IMG/VR virus record: IMGVR_UViG_3300031521_000058
Location: 1-63,906 of that record
Length of the DNA: 63,906 bases
Reading direction: 5' to 3' (one strand)
From: a virus
Shown here: in pieces, positions 52,755 to 59,492 of the stretch
How positions within the stretch are numbered: the first letter of the stretch is position 1
How the letters are laid out: each line of letters opens with the position of its first letter
Notes under the pieces: generated by a model
Told to the model about the DNA's origin: nothing
The model's input: the letters and a program-made list of their open reading frames with translations, nothing else
Database searches by the model: none
Program-made: the position numbers and the translations under genes

Positions 52755-53082
52755 TAAGGAGATTTTTGATGAAATAAGAGACATAATATATAATAATAGC
52801 GAAAATGCTATTGATATAAGTGATGTTAAGATATCTTCATTGAAAAATCTTTATATTATTGATGAGATAAAAAATCTCAAGGTTATCGAATTAGATAACC
52901 TTGATGATTTTATGTCTTATGTAAATTATGATCACTACTTGATATTTAAATATAATAATTCTTATTATTTCTGTGATACAGAACTTGCATCGTATTTAGA
53001 TAAACTTAGTTTAATTAAAATAACTGATTTTAGCTTATATCTCAGAAAAGATAAAATAAATAAAATAGAGAATTTTAATTGA
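52720..53082 (+). CDS. Hypothetical protein, start uncertain
   Basis: 120 aa if the ATG at 52720 is used, overlapping the preceding gene by 35 bases in another frame. The region from KEIFDEIRDIIYNN onwards looks genuine; no in-frame ATG exists near 52755-52790, so either the overlapping start, a non-ATG start or a frameshift product is involved. Acidic, ends YLRKDKINKIENFN. Confidence 0.6.
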   Translation: MNQEQYQKHSNNKEIFDEIRDIIYNNSENAIDISDVKISSLKNLYIIDEIKNLKVIELDNLDDFMSYVNYDHYLIFKYNNSYYFCDTELASYLDKLSLIKITDFSLYLRKDKINKIENFN

Positions 53083-53116
53083 TTAATCAATTAATATAAA
53101 ATAAAAACATAAAAAT

Positions 53117-53443
53117 ATGCCAAAATCAAAAAATAGAAAAGGACACGATTCTAAAGTTAGAAAATATAACGAAAATAAGAAAGTACAGCAAGAAATATTG
53201 AAGAAGAAAATGATGGAAAATTATATTAAACTTCAACAGGAGATTATGGCTGGACAAGCACATACATCAACAGAAGATGCTATTGATTCAGATATAAATA
53301 TTGATGAATTGAATACTATAGATGATATATCATTAATTGATATTGATAATCTAAGTGTTATACCAGAAGTAGTTGAAGAAAGTATAATTTCTCCTGAATC
53401 GGTAGAAATTGTTGATGCTGAATTAGTCGATACTAATAAATAA
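53117..53443 (+). CDS. Hypothetical protein, basic head and acidic tail
   Basis: 108 aa. Lysine/arginine-rich helix in the first 45 residues (PKSKNRKGHDSKVRKYNE), acidic and hydrophobic repeats afterwards. Could bind nucleic acid through the N-terminus. Not recognised. Confidence 0.65.
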   Translation: MPKSKNRKGHDSKVRKYNENKKVQQEILKKKMMENYIKLQQEIMAGQAHTSTEDAIDSDINIDELNTIDDISLIDIDNLSVIPEVVEESIISPESVEIVDAELVDTNK

Positions 53444-53452
53444 TTTAATTAT

Positions 53453-54493
53453 ATGATAACCATAACAAACAATAAAATCTATTATAGCGAAGAATCAATT
53501 TTATACCTAGATTCAATAGATAATGCTGATGTTATTGACCCAAACGATATATTACTTTTTTTGTCAGATACTGTTGAATTAGGTGAGAATTTAATATTTA
53601 AAAGATTGTTTGATATTATATCACATAATGTTAATGATTTTAATGATATTTTTTATTCATCATTAGATGGATATTATATTGATCCATTTTTACAAGAAAT
53701 TGAAAATAATCCAACTGACAAACTTGATATGGATTATCTAGAAGTTAATTGGAGCTGTAATAAGTATGATAATGAATTAAATGTAACATCTACAATTCAC
53801 GGCGTATCAAATAACAATTCTGATTTTTATTCAATAGACTTTGTATCTCTTAATAATTTAAAAAAATTAAACATTTCACTCAATAAAAATTTCACTGTAT
53901 ATGATTATAATAAATTGATAGAGGGTAAAAATGAAGAAGATTCAAAATTTGAGTTAGGAGAAAAAACATTTACATTATTTGATTTGTATAACGCAATATT
54001 TAGTGAAATAACATTTCATGGTGGTCCTCTTGATAAAAAAGAAAGATTTGAAGAGCTAGAAAAATGTATTGAAGACGAAGATATTAATCCTGAAGAATAT
54101 AAAGAATTGAAAAGTTCTACACTAAATGATTTGATTGACAAATATGAAAAAGAGGATAAATATTTGGTTAAATATAAAGAGTTTAGAAGTAGAGTTGATG
54201 AGAATAGAATTCAAATTAATGAAAATTTATCAAAATTGAAAGATTGTTTGTTAAATAAATTGAAGATTTATGATGATATTTATAACTGTGAAGGTAGTAT
54301 AAAAAAATATTATAAAAAACTAACTAATATTGAATTTAATATGCAAACTCTTTACGGAGAAGATGAAGATATATTATTTCATAAATTTTGGCAAACTCCA
54401 AGATGTACATGTCCAAAAATTAATAATATTGAAATTTATCCTTCAAAAAAATGTTTAATTGATGATAACTGTCCTATTCATGGTAAAAATTAA
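53453..54493 (+). CDS. Hypothetical protein with C-terminal zinc-type cysteines
   Basis: 346 aa. Helical core (about 200-310 coiled), ending with RCTCPKINNIEIYPSKKC and DDNCPIHGK: a C-x-C ... C ... C-x2-H pattern suggesting a small metal site. Similar C-terminal signatures occur in large phage proteins of unknown function. Last gene before a strong bidirectional terminator. Confidence 0.7.
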   Translation: MITITNNKIYYSEESILYLDSIDNADVIDPNDILLFLSDTVELGENLIFKRLFDIISHNVNDFNDIFYSSLDGYYIDPFLQEIENNPTDKLDMDYLEVNWSCNKYDNELNVTSTIHGVSNNNSDFYSIDFVSLNNLKKLNISLNKNFTVYDYNKLIEGKNEEDSKFELGEKTFTLFDLYNAIFSEITFHGGPLDKKERFEELEKCIEDEDINPEEYKELKSSTLNDLIDKYEKEDKYLVKYKEFRSRVDENRIQINENLSKLKDCLLNKLKIYDDIYNCEGSIKKYYKKLTNIEFNMQTLYGEDEDILFHKFWQTPRCTCPKINNIEIYPSKKCLIDDNCPIHGKN

Positions 54494-54499
54494 AAAATT

Positions 54500-54534
54500 A
54501 AAAAAGCTTCATATTTAAATATGAAGCTTTTTTA
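54500..54534. terminator. Bidirectional terminator
   Basis: Perfect hairpin AAAAAAGCTTCATATTT and its complement between convergent genes. Confidence 0.88.
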
Positions 54535-54796
54535 ATTTCTCTTTTCTTGTGTGCTTAATAGAAAACTCTAAACATTCTTCTGAAATACTTTCATAAGTTA
54601 CTCCATTTATTGTCTTATTTGTCATCATTCCTATGTTATCAGAGTCCCAATAATCAGTATAGTAACAATTACCATATTCTGAAAATCCAATAATTGACAT
54701 AGGAATTTTATGATACCAAGGATATTCTTTAATGTCATTGCAAATTTCAGAACAAATAACAATGTCACCTATTTTAAATTTTCTTTCCATTTTCAA
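54515..54796 (-). CDS. SH3-like small protein with RKEKL tail
   Basis: 93 aa; the second Met (MERKFKIGD, 54790) is an alternative start. FKIGDIVICSEICND ... MSIIGFSEYGNCYYTDYWD ... EECLEFSIKHTRKEKLKKLHI: small barrel plus the recurring tail. Overlaps the zinc-ribbon gene by 23 bases. Confidence 0.68.
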   Translation of the reverse strand: MKMERKFKIGDIVICSEICNDIKEYPWYHKIPMSIIGFSEYGNCYYTDYWDSDNIGMMTNKTINGVTYESISEECLEFSIKHTRKEKLKKLHI

Positions 54797-55070
54797 TTGA
54801 ATCTAAATGCTCTTTTTCAACTTCAGTCCATTTTTGAATAGGACATGTTCCTCCGATATCTTGATATGTTTTAGGTGTGAATATTTTTGCTTTTAACGCA
54901 CAGCCACATAAATTACATCTTGCAAATATATCAATCTCTCCTATATTTAACATCTCTTTATGCTCACACCCATCACATATTTCAATTCTTTTACTTGCAA
55001 GATCTGATTGCTCATCATTTGGGTTGAATGATATTCTCCAAGATTTGAAAATTTCTTCAATTTTATTCAT
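54774..55070 (-). CDS. Phage zinc-ribbon protein
   Basis: 98 aa. RIEICDGCEHKE ... ARCNLCGCALKAKIFTPK ... GTCPIQKW: six cysteines in the C-x2-C, C-x2-C-x-C, C-P arrangement typical of a common phage zinc-ribbon family of unknown function. Confidence 0.8.
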   Translation of the reverse strand: MNKIEEIFKSWRISFNPNDEQSDLASKRIEICDGCEHKEMLNIGEIDIFARCNLCGCALKAKIFTPKTYQDIGGTCPIQKWTEVEKEHLDSIENGKKI

Positions 55071-55145
55071 TTATTTAATTTTTTAATTTTAAGTTTATTA
55101 ATTAACTTATATATAAAATTAAATTAGTCCAAATTGATTTTTTTG

Positions 55146-55217
55146 TATGCCTAGAAGGACTCGAACCTTCAACTCATCATCCGTAGTGATACGTGTTATC
55201 CATTACACTATAAGCAC
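55146..55217 (-). tRNA. tRNA-Arg (ACG)
   Basis: Cloverleaf read leftward: acceptor GTGCTTA/TAGGCAT, D stem GTGT/ACAC with AATGGATA loop, anticodon stem TATCA/TGATG with loop CTACGGA (anticodon ACG), T loop TTCGAGT. CCA is not encoded. Confidence 0.93.
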
Positions 55218-55231
55218 ATGTAAGTATTTAC

Positions 55232-55717
55232 TCATTTATTTTTAATGACTTGATTAATGTTTTTTAATTTTTCTTTTCTTGAGTATGCTAATTTGTATTT
55301 CATAACTCCTTCTATTTTATTATTTAAACATTGTTCCATTAAATATTCAGATTGATGTATTACATATTCTTTAGAACATTTTTCAATACTATCTCCATAA
55401 TGATTAGTATCAAATCCTATCATCCAATAATTATCTAATTTTTTATAATTATCTATTGTTACATCACCATCAATTTCTAAATTATCAATCCATTCTAAAA
55501 ATGATTTAGAATCAAAAAATTGACCATATGTTAATCCTCCATGTACACTTATTGTATTCATATCATCATATGAAACTCCATATGATGGATGATTATTAGG
55601 TATTAATATATAACCATTACCCCATCCGAATTCCATTTTTAATGAAAATGTACTTAGTAGAGGTAAATTTTTAGTGATATAATTCTCAATTACTAATGTG
55701 TAAATTCCGTATTTCAT
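55232..55717 (-). CDS. Hypothetical protein with RKEKL tail
   Basis: 161 aa. Contains LKMEFGWGNGYILIPNNHPSYG, ISVHGGLTYGQFF and WMIGFDTNHYGDS, a pattern seen in small phage and bacterial proteins of unknown function, then the tail YSRKEKLKNINQVIKNK. Preceded by a promoter; the tRNA-Arg gene lies just downstream and may share the transcript. Confidence 0.75.
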   Translation of the reverse strand: MKYGIYTLVIENYITKNLPLLSTFSLKMEFGWGNGYILIPNNHPSYGVSYDDMNTISVHGGLTYGQFFDSKSFLEWIDNLEIDGDVTIDNYKKLDNYWMIGFDTNHYGDSIEKCSKEYVIHQSEYLMEQCLNNKIEGVMKYKLAYSRKEKLKNINQVIKNK

Positions 55718-55737
55718 GTTGATTTTTTAAATAAAAA

Positions 55738-55768
55738 CAAAGATACACAATTTTTTTGTATATTCAAT
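55738..55768 (-). promoter_or_regulatory. Bacteroidota-type promoter (leftward)
   Basis: Leftward ATTG, 19-base spacer, TATCTTTG, 20 bases before the ATG of the 55232-55717 gene. Confidence 0.7.
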
Positions 55769-55780
55769 ATTAAAAATTTT

Positions 55781-56191
55781 TTATTGTTGAATAACTACAT
55801 TATATGTAATTCCACCAGATTTCTTTTTTATTGCGTTTTTTAATTCTTCACTGTCTTTAATATCTTCCAAATTATCATTTTTAATATCATCTTTGATTTT
55901 ACTAATATCAGAATCAACATCCTTTAATTCTCCTTTTATTTCACCTACATTACCTACTATATTATCAACATCAGTATCAACATTTTTTATATTTTGTTGT
56001 ATGTCATAAATAATATTTTTTATTTCACTAACTTCATTTGTTATTTGTGCAGTTATTGTGTCTATTTTTTTAGATAACTCTTCTATCTTTGTAATAATAT
56101 CATCAGTTCTTAATGATATATTTTCTTGCTCCGACTTAATATTTTCTACTAAATTATCCATATCATTTGTCTTTATGTATAAATAGTACAA
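55781..56191 (-). CDS. Coiled-coil protein
   Basis: 136 aa, almost entirely a coiled coil with a repeating V/I-DxDVxxIxxxVxxIKxEL pattern. Paralogous to the C-terminal half of the next gene (KIEELSEKIEAMT and DVDTDV repeats) but without its membrane segments. The start may be the Met at 56164 (MDNLVENIKSEQ). Confidence 0.7.
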   Translation of the reverse strand: MYYLYIKTNDMDNLVENIKSEQENISLRTDDIITKIEELSKKIDTITAQITNEVSEIKNIIYDIQQNIKNVDTDVDNIVGNVGEIKGELKDVDSDISKIKDDIKNDNLEDIKDSEELKNAIKKKSGGITYNVVIQQ

Positions 56192-56232
56192 ATTATATTA
56201 AAATTTTTATACAATGATAATTTTAATGTAAA

Positions 56233-56772
56233 TTATTTTTTTTCTTTTTCTATATTATCTTGAATGTTATTTATGTCAAAGTCTACATTTTTTAAATCTT
56301 CTTGTATATTATCAACATGATTTTGTATTTCATTAACGTCTGTGTCAGCATACTTTAACTCAATATCTATATCATCAACATGACTTTTTATGTCACTAAC
56401 ATCAGTATCTACATCTTTTAATTCAATATCAATATCAACTACATGAGTTTTTATGTCATCAACATCAACATTTATATGCTCTGTCATAGCTTCTATTTTT
56501 TCGGATAATTCTTCAATCTTTGATATTATTGCATCAGTTCTACTTCCACTTATCTTAGCAATATATCCTAAAACTGGTAATGCTACTCCTTGAAAGAAAA
56601 CTGATACTAAATATTGCATCCATGCAACTAAACCTGATGGCTGACTAAAAAATAATGGAAATATAACTAATATTGTAATTATCCAAAACATTGTCATACT
56701 AGATAATGAATCTGATAAAAATATTGCAAATTTTTCTTGTGATGATTTAAATTTCTCGACTAATTTATTCAT
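56233..56772 (-). CDS. Two-span membrane protein with coiled-coil repeats
   Basis: 179 aa. Membrane helices at about 27-45 (MFWIITILVIFPLFF) and 50-72, then SRTDAIISKIEELSEKIEAM and heptad repeats based on DIDIELKDVDTDVSDI. The two-helix part plus the Ala-I-x-x-K-I-E-E-L helix resembles small low-affinity-permease-like membrane proteins. Possibly an anchored scaffold pairing with the soluble coiled-coil paralogue. Confidence 0.7.
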   Translation of the reverse strand: MNKLVEKFKSSQEKFAIFLSDSLSSMTMFWIITILVIFPLFFSQPSGLVAWMQYLVSVFFQGVALPVLGYIAKISGSRTDAIISKIEELSEKIEAMTEHINVDVDDIKTHVVDIDIELKDVDTDVSDIKSHVDDIDIELKYADTDVNEIQNHVDNIQEDLKNVDFDINNIQDNIEKEKK

Positions 56773-56838
56773 ATTTTTTTTATTTATATATAAATAGTGA
56801 TAATTATATAAATAATATAAATTGTATTAAATATTTTT

Positions 56839-56923
56839 TGTGGTACTAGTTGGGCTCGAACCCACAACCTCCGAAGAGATCAGTTTTACATACTGACATG
56901 ACTACCTGTGTCATATTAATCAC
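56839..56923 (-). tRNA. tRNA-Tyr (GTA), imperfect acceptor
   Basis: D stem ATGAC/GTCAT, anticodon stem TCAGT/ACTGA with loop ATGTAAA (GTA), long variable arm with CTC-TTCG-GAG hairpin, T loop TTCGAGC. The acceptor pairs poorly: GTGATTA against TAGT-AC-CAC needs a two-base bulge. Possibly degenerating. Confidence 0.65.
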
Positions 56924-56932
56924 ATATTTTTG

Positions 56933-57057
56933 TGGTAGCAGATGGACTCGAACCATCAACTTCTGAGACATCGGCCCAGCACTCTATCCTTCGCTCGTTT
57001 CAAATTATTTATTCTAGTTTCATAATTATCCCCTTTGTGCTTTTGAGTTACACTACC
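56933..57057 (-). tRNA. tRNA-Ile-like (GAT) with large D-arm insertion
   Basis: Leftward: acceptor GGTAGTG/TGCTACC pairs fully, D stem ACTC/GAGT pairs, anticodon stem CTGGG/CTCAG with loop CCGATGT (GAT, but C instead of T at position 33), T stem GATGG/CCATC. Between the D-stem arms there are roughly 58 bases instead of about 8; the last eight (GAAGGATA) look like a normal D loop, so about 50 bases appear inserted. Confidence 0.6.
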
Positions 57058-57070
57058 TTGTTGTTTATTG

Positions 57071-57149
57071 TACTGCCGAAGGGACTTGAACCCTCATACA
57101 CCAATTACCTTGTTAATGACTGGATATAAGCCAGTGGGGATACGACAGT
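57071..57149 (-). tRNA. tRNA-like gene without recognisable D arm
   Basis: Acceptor ACTGTCG/CGGCAGT and T arm GAGGG-TTCAAGT-CCCTT pair well. A 5-bp stem ACTGG/CCAGT with loop CTTATAT (TAT, Ile ATA codon) follows the acceptor after only seven bases, and about 23 bases lie before the T arm, including AAGGTAATTGGT. Shares this architecture with the next tRNA-like gene. Confidence 0.5.
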
Positions 57150-57162
57150 GTGTTTTTTATTG

Positions 57163-57239
57163 TTGGTGAAGTGGGAATTGAACCCACATGTGACCAATTA
57201 ACCTTTCTACTACTTATCAGGCAGAGGGTATATTCACCA
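57163..57239 (-). tRNA. tRNA-like gene (GAT loop) without recognisable D arm
   Basis: Acceptor TGGTGAA/TTCACCA and T arm GTGGG-TTCAATT-CCCAC pair perfectly. The loop CTGATAA, identical to that of the normal tRNA-Ile at 57251, sits on a 4-bp stem CTGC/GTAG starting about eight bases after the acceptor; about 22 bases including AAAGGTTAATTGGT precede the T arm. Confidence 0.55.
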
Positions 57240-57250
57240 ATGTTATTTAG

Positions 57251-57324
57251 TAGTCCTGGTGAGACTTGAACTCACGACCTCCATCTTATCAGGATGACAA
57301 TCTAACCGACTGATATACAAGACT
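57251..57324 (-). tRNA. tRNA-Ile (GAT)
   Basis: Standard cloverleaf: acceptor AGTCTTG/CAGGACT, D loop AGTCGGTTA, anticodon stem TCATC/GATGG with loop CTGATAA, T arm GTGAG-TTCAAGT-CTCAC. Confidence 0.93.
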
Positions 57325-57391
57325 ATTTTAGTTTATTTTTATTAATCATAACATACTATTAGTATGATACTAGTCATAATAATAAACTCTG

Positions 57392-57462
57392 TACCGAATA
57401 TGAGGTTCGAACTCATTTGGATTTCCTTATGAGAGAAATCTCTTTTCCACTAAGCTTCGGCA
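57392..57462 (-). tRNA. tRNA-Met (CAT), elongator type
   Basis: Acceptor TGCCGAA or GCCGAAG against ATTCGGTA, anticodon stem TTTCT/GGAAA with loop CTCATAA, T arm ATGAG-TTCGAAC-CTCAT. CAT could also be a lysidine-modified Ile tRNA. Confidence 0.85.
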
Positions 57463-57474
57463 TAATGTTCATTG

Positions 57475-57548
57475 AGGCCAAGGTGGGACTCGAACCCACA
57501 CAATATAGTTTTGCAGACTATCCCTTTATTCCATTCGGGCACTCGGTC
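57475..57548 (-). tRNA. tRNA-Cys (GCA)
   Basis: Acceptor GACCGAG/CTTGGCC (one mismatch), D stem CCC/GGG, anticodon stem ATAGT/ACTAT with loop CTGCAAA, T arm GTGGG-TTCGAGT-CCCAC. Confidence 0.92.
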
Positions 57549-57555
57549 ATTTTTG

Positions 57556-57637
57556 TGGAAATAGAGGGACTCGAACCCACGAACTTGTGAAAGAACTGAT
57601 TTACAGTCAGTTGCAATTGCCACTATGCGATATTTCC
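57556..57637 (-). tRNA. tRNA-Tyr (GTA)
   Basis: Acceptor GGAAATA/TATTTCC, anticodon stem ACTGA/TCAGT with loop CTGTAAA, long variable arm with CTT-TCAC-AAG, T loop TTCGAGT. A regular class II tRNA-Tyr. Confidence 0.93.
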
Positions 57638-57647
57638 ATTATCTTTG

Positions 57648-57733
57648 CGGTTCTGAGGAAAGTCGAATTCCCTATATCCCTTACGAGAAGCCTGAGTGAC
57701 AGTCAGGTACACCAGCCGTTATGCGCCAGAACC
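57648..57733 (-). tRNA. Class II tRNA with GTC (Asp) anticodon
   Basis: Acceptor GGTTCTG/CAGAACC, anticodon stem CCTGA/TCAGG with loop CTGTCAC, an 18-base variable region with CTT-CTCGT-AAG hairpin, T arm GGGAA-TTCGACT-TTCCT. The long variable arm is unexpected for Asp, and a normal tRNA-Asp exists at 58813. Its 5' end overlaps the end of the HNH gene by 15 bases. Confidence 0.75.
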
Positions 57734-58543
57734 ATTTTTATTTTTTATTTCATAATGTATTTCTGTGTGACAATTTTTACACACTAACATACATTTATCA
57801 ACTTCTTTTTTTAATCTTTCATATGAATAAGATTTTGCACTTATTCCAAAATCTTTTTGAGTAGGATCTTTATGATGAAAATCAAATACATCTATACATT
57901 TATCATATCCACACCTTTCGCATTTTCCTCCTTTATATTCAACAAGTTTCCTTTTTTTATCTTTTCTCCAACTAATAACATTATTTACAATATCATTTTT
58001 TCTTTTTATTTTATACTCTTCTTTAGATAATTTTTCTTTTTTATTTATAATTAAAATTTTAGATATTTGATATCTACCAATATTGAATTTTTTAGATACT
58101 TTTCTTGTACTTTTACATTCATCATAGTATTTTTGCATTTCAATAACGTCATCATTATTAACGTTTTCATATATTTTACAATAATTATTTTTTTTATAAT
58201 TACCATCATTGATATTATTTAATCTGCATATTTTTTTAATTTTATCTAAAGATAATTTAGTTTTTTCTATTATTTCTTCATATGTATTACCATTTATTCG
58301 ATATTCAATAACTTTTTTAAAAATCTCATCAGATATCTCATCACCAAAATCTATATTTGGTATATTTTTTAATTTTTTTAAATTTGATAATTTTGTGTTT
58401 TTTTTATTTAATTCAATATTATTATATAATTTTTTACAATGATAAGATATTGTACCTTTTGAACAATTTAATAATTCTGATATTTCATTGTATGTTTTTC
58501 CTTCTTTTCTTAATGATAATATTTTAGTTTTAATGCTTTCCAT
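57719..58543 (-). CDS. HNH endonuclease with N-terminal helix-turn-helix
   Basis: 274 aa. Residues 1-40 form a helix-turn-helix (EGKTYNEISELLNCSKGTISYH); similar motifs recur near 75 and 140. The C-terminal HNH domain has CERCGYDKC, FDFHHKDPTQKDF and MLVCKNCHTEIHYE with zinc cysteines and the HH catalytic residues. Likely a homing endonuclease lodged in the tRNA array; its last codons run into the 57648-57733 tRNA. Confidence 0.88.
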   Translation of the reverse strand: MESIKTKILSLRKEGKTYNEISELLNCSKGTISYHCKKLYNNIELNKKNTKLSNLKKLKNIPNIDFGDEISDEIFKKVIEYRINGNTYEEIIEKTKLSLDKIKKICRLNNINDGNYKKNNYCKIYENVNNDDVIEMQKYYDECKSTRKVSKKFNIGRYQISKILIINKKEKLSKEEYKIKRKNDIVNNVISWRKDKKRKLVEYKGGKCERCGYDKCIDVFDFHHKDPTQKDFGISAKSYSYERLKKEVDKCMLVCKNCHTEIHYEIKNKNGSGA

Positions 58544-58623
58544 AATTTATTTATATTTTTATTGTATATATAAAAATATATAATATTAAAAAAGATTAAA
58601 GTTTAAAGTTAATCATTTATTCG

Positions 58624-58695
58624 CGGGAGTGGGGAATTGCGACATCCCAACACTTTCGTTAACAGCGAAACGCTCTACCTTTGAGCTACACTCCC
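58624..58695 (-). tRNA. tRNA-Asn (GTT)
   Basis: Acceptor GGGAGTG/CACTCCC, D arm GCTC-AAAGGTA-GAGC, anticodon stem TTTCG/CGAAA with loop CTGTTAA. The T loop is GTCGCAA rather than TTCRANY. Confidence 0.88.
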
Positions 58696-58701
58696 TTTTT
58701 G

Positions 58702-58789
58702 CGCACTGGATAGGATTCGAACCTACGTTGAAGATTACTCTTACTGGTTTAACAGACCAGACTTTTCGACCGACTAAAGCAACCAATGC
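58702..58789 (-). tRNA. Class II tRNA with GTT (Asn) anticodon
   Basis: Acceptor GCATTGG/CCAGTGC, D stem CTTT/AAAG with a GG-containing loop, anticodon stem CTGGT/ACCAG with loop CTGTTAA, variable arm with AAGA-GTAA-TCTT, T arm GTAGG-TTCGAAT-CCTAT. A long variable arm is not expected for Asn; a normal tRNA-Asn lies next to it. Confidence 0.78.
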
Positions 58790-58812
58790 ATTTTTAATTT
58801 TTTGATAATAAG

Positions 58813-58885
58813 CGGGATATACGAGATTCGAACTCGCTCCGTGCACCGTGACGGGGTGACATCTTAACCATTTGACCTATATCCC
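58813..58885 (-). tRNA. tRNA-Asp (GTC)
   Basis: Acceptor GGGATAT/ATATCCC, anticodon loop CCGTCAC, short variable region, T arm GCGAG-TTCGAAT-CTCGT. Confidence 0.92.
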
Positions 58886-58893
58886 ATTTTTTG

Positions 58894-58965
58894 TAATGCG
58901 TATGAGAGTTGAACTCATCTTGCTAGGTTGAAAACCTAGAGTACTTTCCGATATACGAACGCATC
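58894..58965 (-). tRNA. tRNA-Glu (TTC)
   Basis: Acceptor GATGCGT/ACGCATT, D stem GTAT/GTAC, anticodon stem CTAGG/CCTAG with loop TTTTCAA, T arm ATGAG-TTCAACT-CTCAT. Confidence 0.92.
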
Positions 58966-58975
58966 GTGTTTTTTG

Positions 58976-59058
58976 TGGGAGCAGCCAGATTCGAACTGAC
59001 GACCTAAAAGGTTACAAAATTTACAGTTTTGCGCCTGACCAATTTGAGCATTACTCCC
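58976..59058 (-). tRNA. tRNA-Tyr (GTA)
   Basis: Acceptor GGGAGTA/TGCTCCC, anticodon stem CAAAA/TTTTG with loop CTGTAAA, long variable arm ACCT-TTT-AGGT, T arm GTCAG-TTCGAAT-CTGGC. Third Tyr anticodon in the cluster. Confidence 0.9.
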
Positions 59059-59101
59059 ATTTATTATTCATTATCTAGTATTTCAAAGAGCATTTAAAAA
59101 T

Positions 59102-59141
59102 AAAAAACTCAGTTCTTATTTTTAAGAACTGAGTTTTTTTA
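59102..59141 (-). terminator. Rho-independent terminator
   Basis: AAAAAACTCAGTTCTTA and its complement, 4-base loop, T run; ends the leftward transcript of the 44-aa gene before the tRNA cluster. Confidence 0.86.
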
Positions 59142-59165
59142 TTATTCACATAATAATTTTTTAAC

Positions 59166-59300
59166 TTATCCAGTTCTTCCTACATTATTTTCATCATCAT
59201 TAATATAATCATTATTAATCATATTAATACATATCTCTTCCATATTGTAATTAATATTACAATTGCGATAAATGCTGTATATGTTATTAATGTTATTCAT
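59166..59300 (-). CDS. Microprotein, 44 aa
   Basis: MNNINNIYSIYRNCNINYNM and on to DENNVGRTG. The segment YRN..I..NMEEICINMINN resembles the 29-aa product at 59789-59878 (YRNLYINEEMCNNEIINN). Followed by a terminator. Short length makes translation uncertain, but the similarity of the pair supports it. Confidence 0.5.
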   Translation of the reverse strand: MNNINNIYSIYRNCNINYNMEEICINMINNDYINDDENNVGRTG

Positions 59301-59334
59301 GATATTTACTTTTAATTTATTATTTTTAAAAAAA

Positions 59335-59402
59335 CTATTTTGAGTTTAGCTGCTAGTGTACTCGCATTGTCCCCATTACCAGTGAGGTGCTGTTCAATAT
59401 AG
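59335..59402 (-). tRNA. Possible degenerate tRNA-Thr-like (GGT)
   Basis: An anticodon-type arm CCTCA/TGGGG with loop CTGGTAA (GGT) and ends that pair (CTATATT/AAAATAG, one mismatch). No normal D arm and no TTCRANY T loop. May be a tRNA remnant. Confidence 0.35.
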
Positions 59403-59413
59403 TTTTTTAATTG

Positions 59414-59485
59414 TTGCGCAGGCTGGACTCAAACCAGCGTTCTCAAGGTTATGAGCCTTGCGGGGTATCACTTCCCTACCGCGCG
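59414..59485 (-). tRNA. Initiator tRNA-fMet (CAT)
   Basis: Acceptor CGCGCGG/CTGCGCA pairs except the first position, giving the C1-A72 mismatch that marks bacterial initiator tRNA. D stem GGG/CCC, anticodon stem CAAGG/CCTTG with loop CTCATAA, T arm GCTGG-TTTGAGT-CCAGC. Two of the three G-C pairs typical of initiator anticodon stems are kept. Confidence 0.85.
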
Positions 59486-59492
59486 ATATATT

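Noticed and set aside
56933-57057. Group I intron in a tRNA gene
   Set aside because: The extra sequence is about 50 bases, in the D arm rather than the anticodon loop, with no conserved core elements visible.
56932-57129. Rightward open frame across two tRNA genes
   Set aside because: It coincides with tRNA-like genes on the other strand and shows no protein-like features.
57587-57787. Rightward open frame across tRNA genes and the end of the HNH gene
   Set aside because: Overlaps two well-formed tRNAs and the HNH 3' end on the opposite strand; a chance frame.
58613-58846. Leftward open frame across three tRNA genes
   Set aside because: It covers tRNA sequences on the same strand; residues simply translate the tRNA arms.
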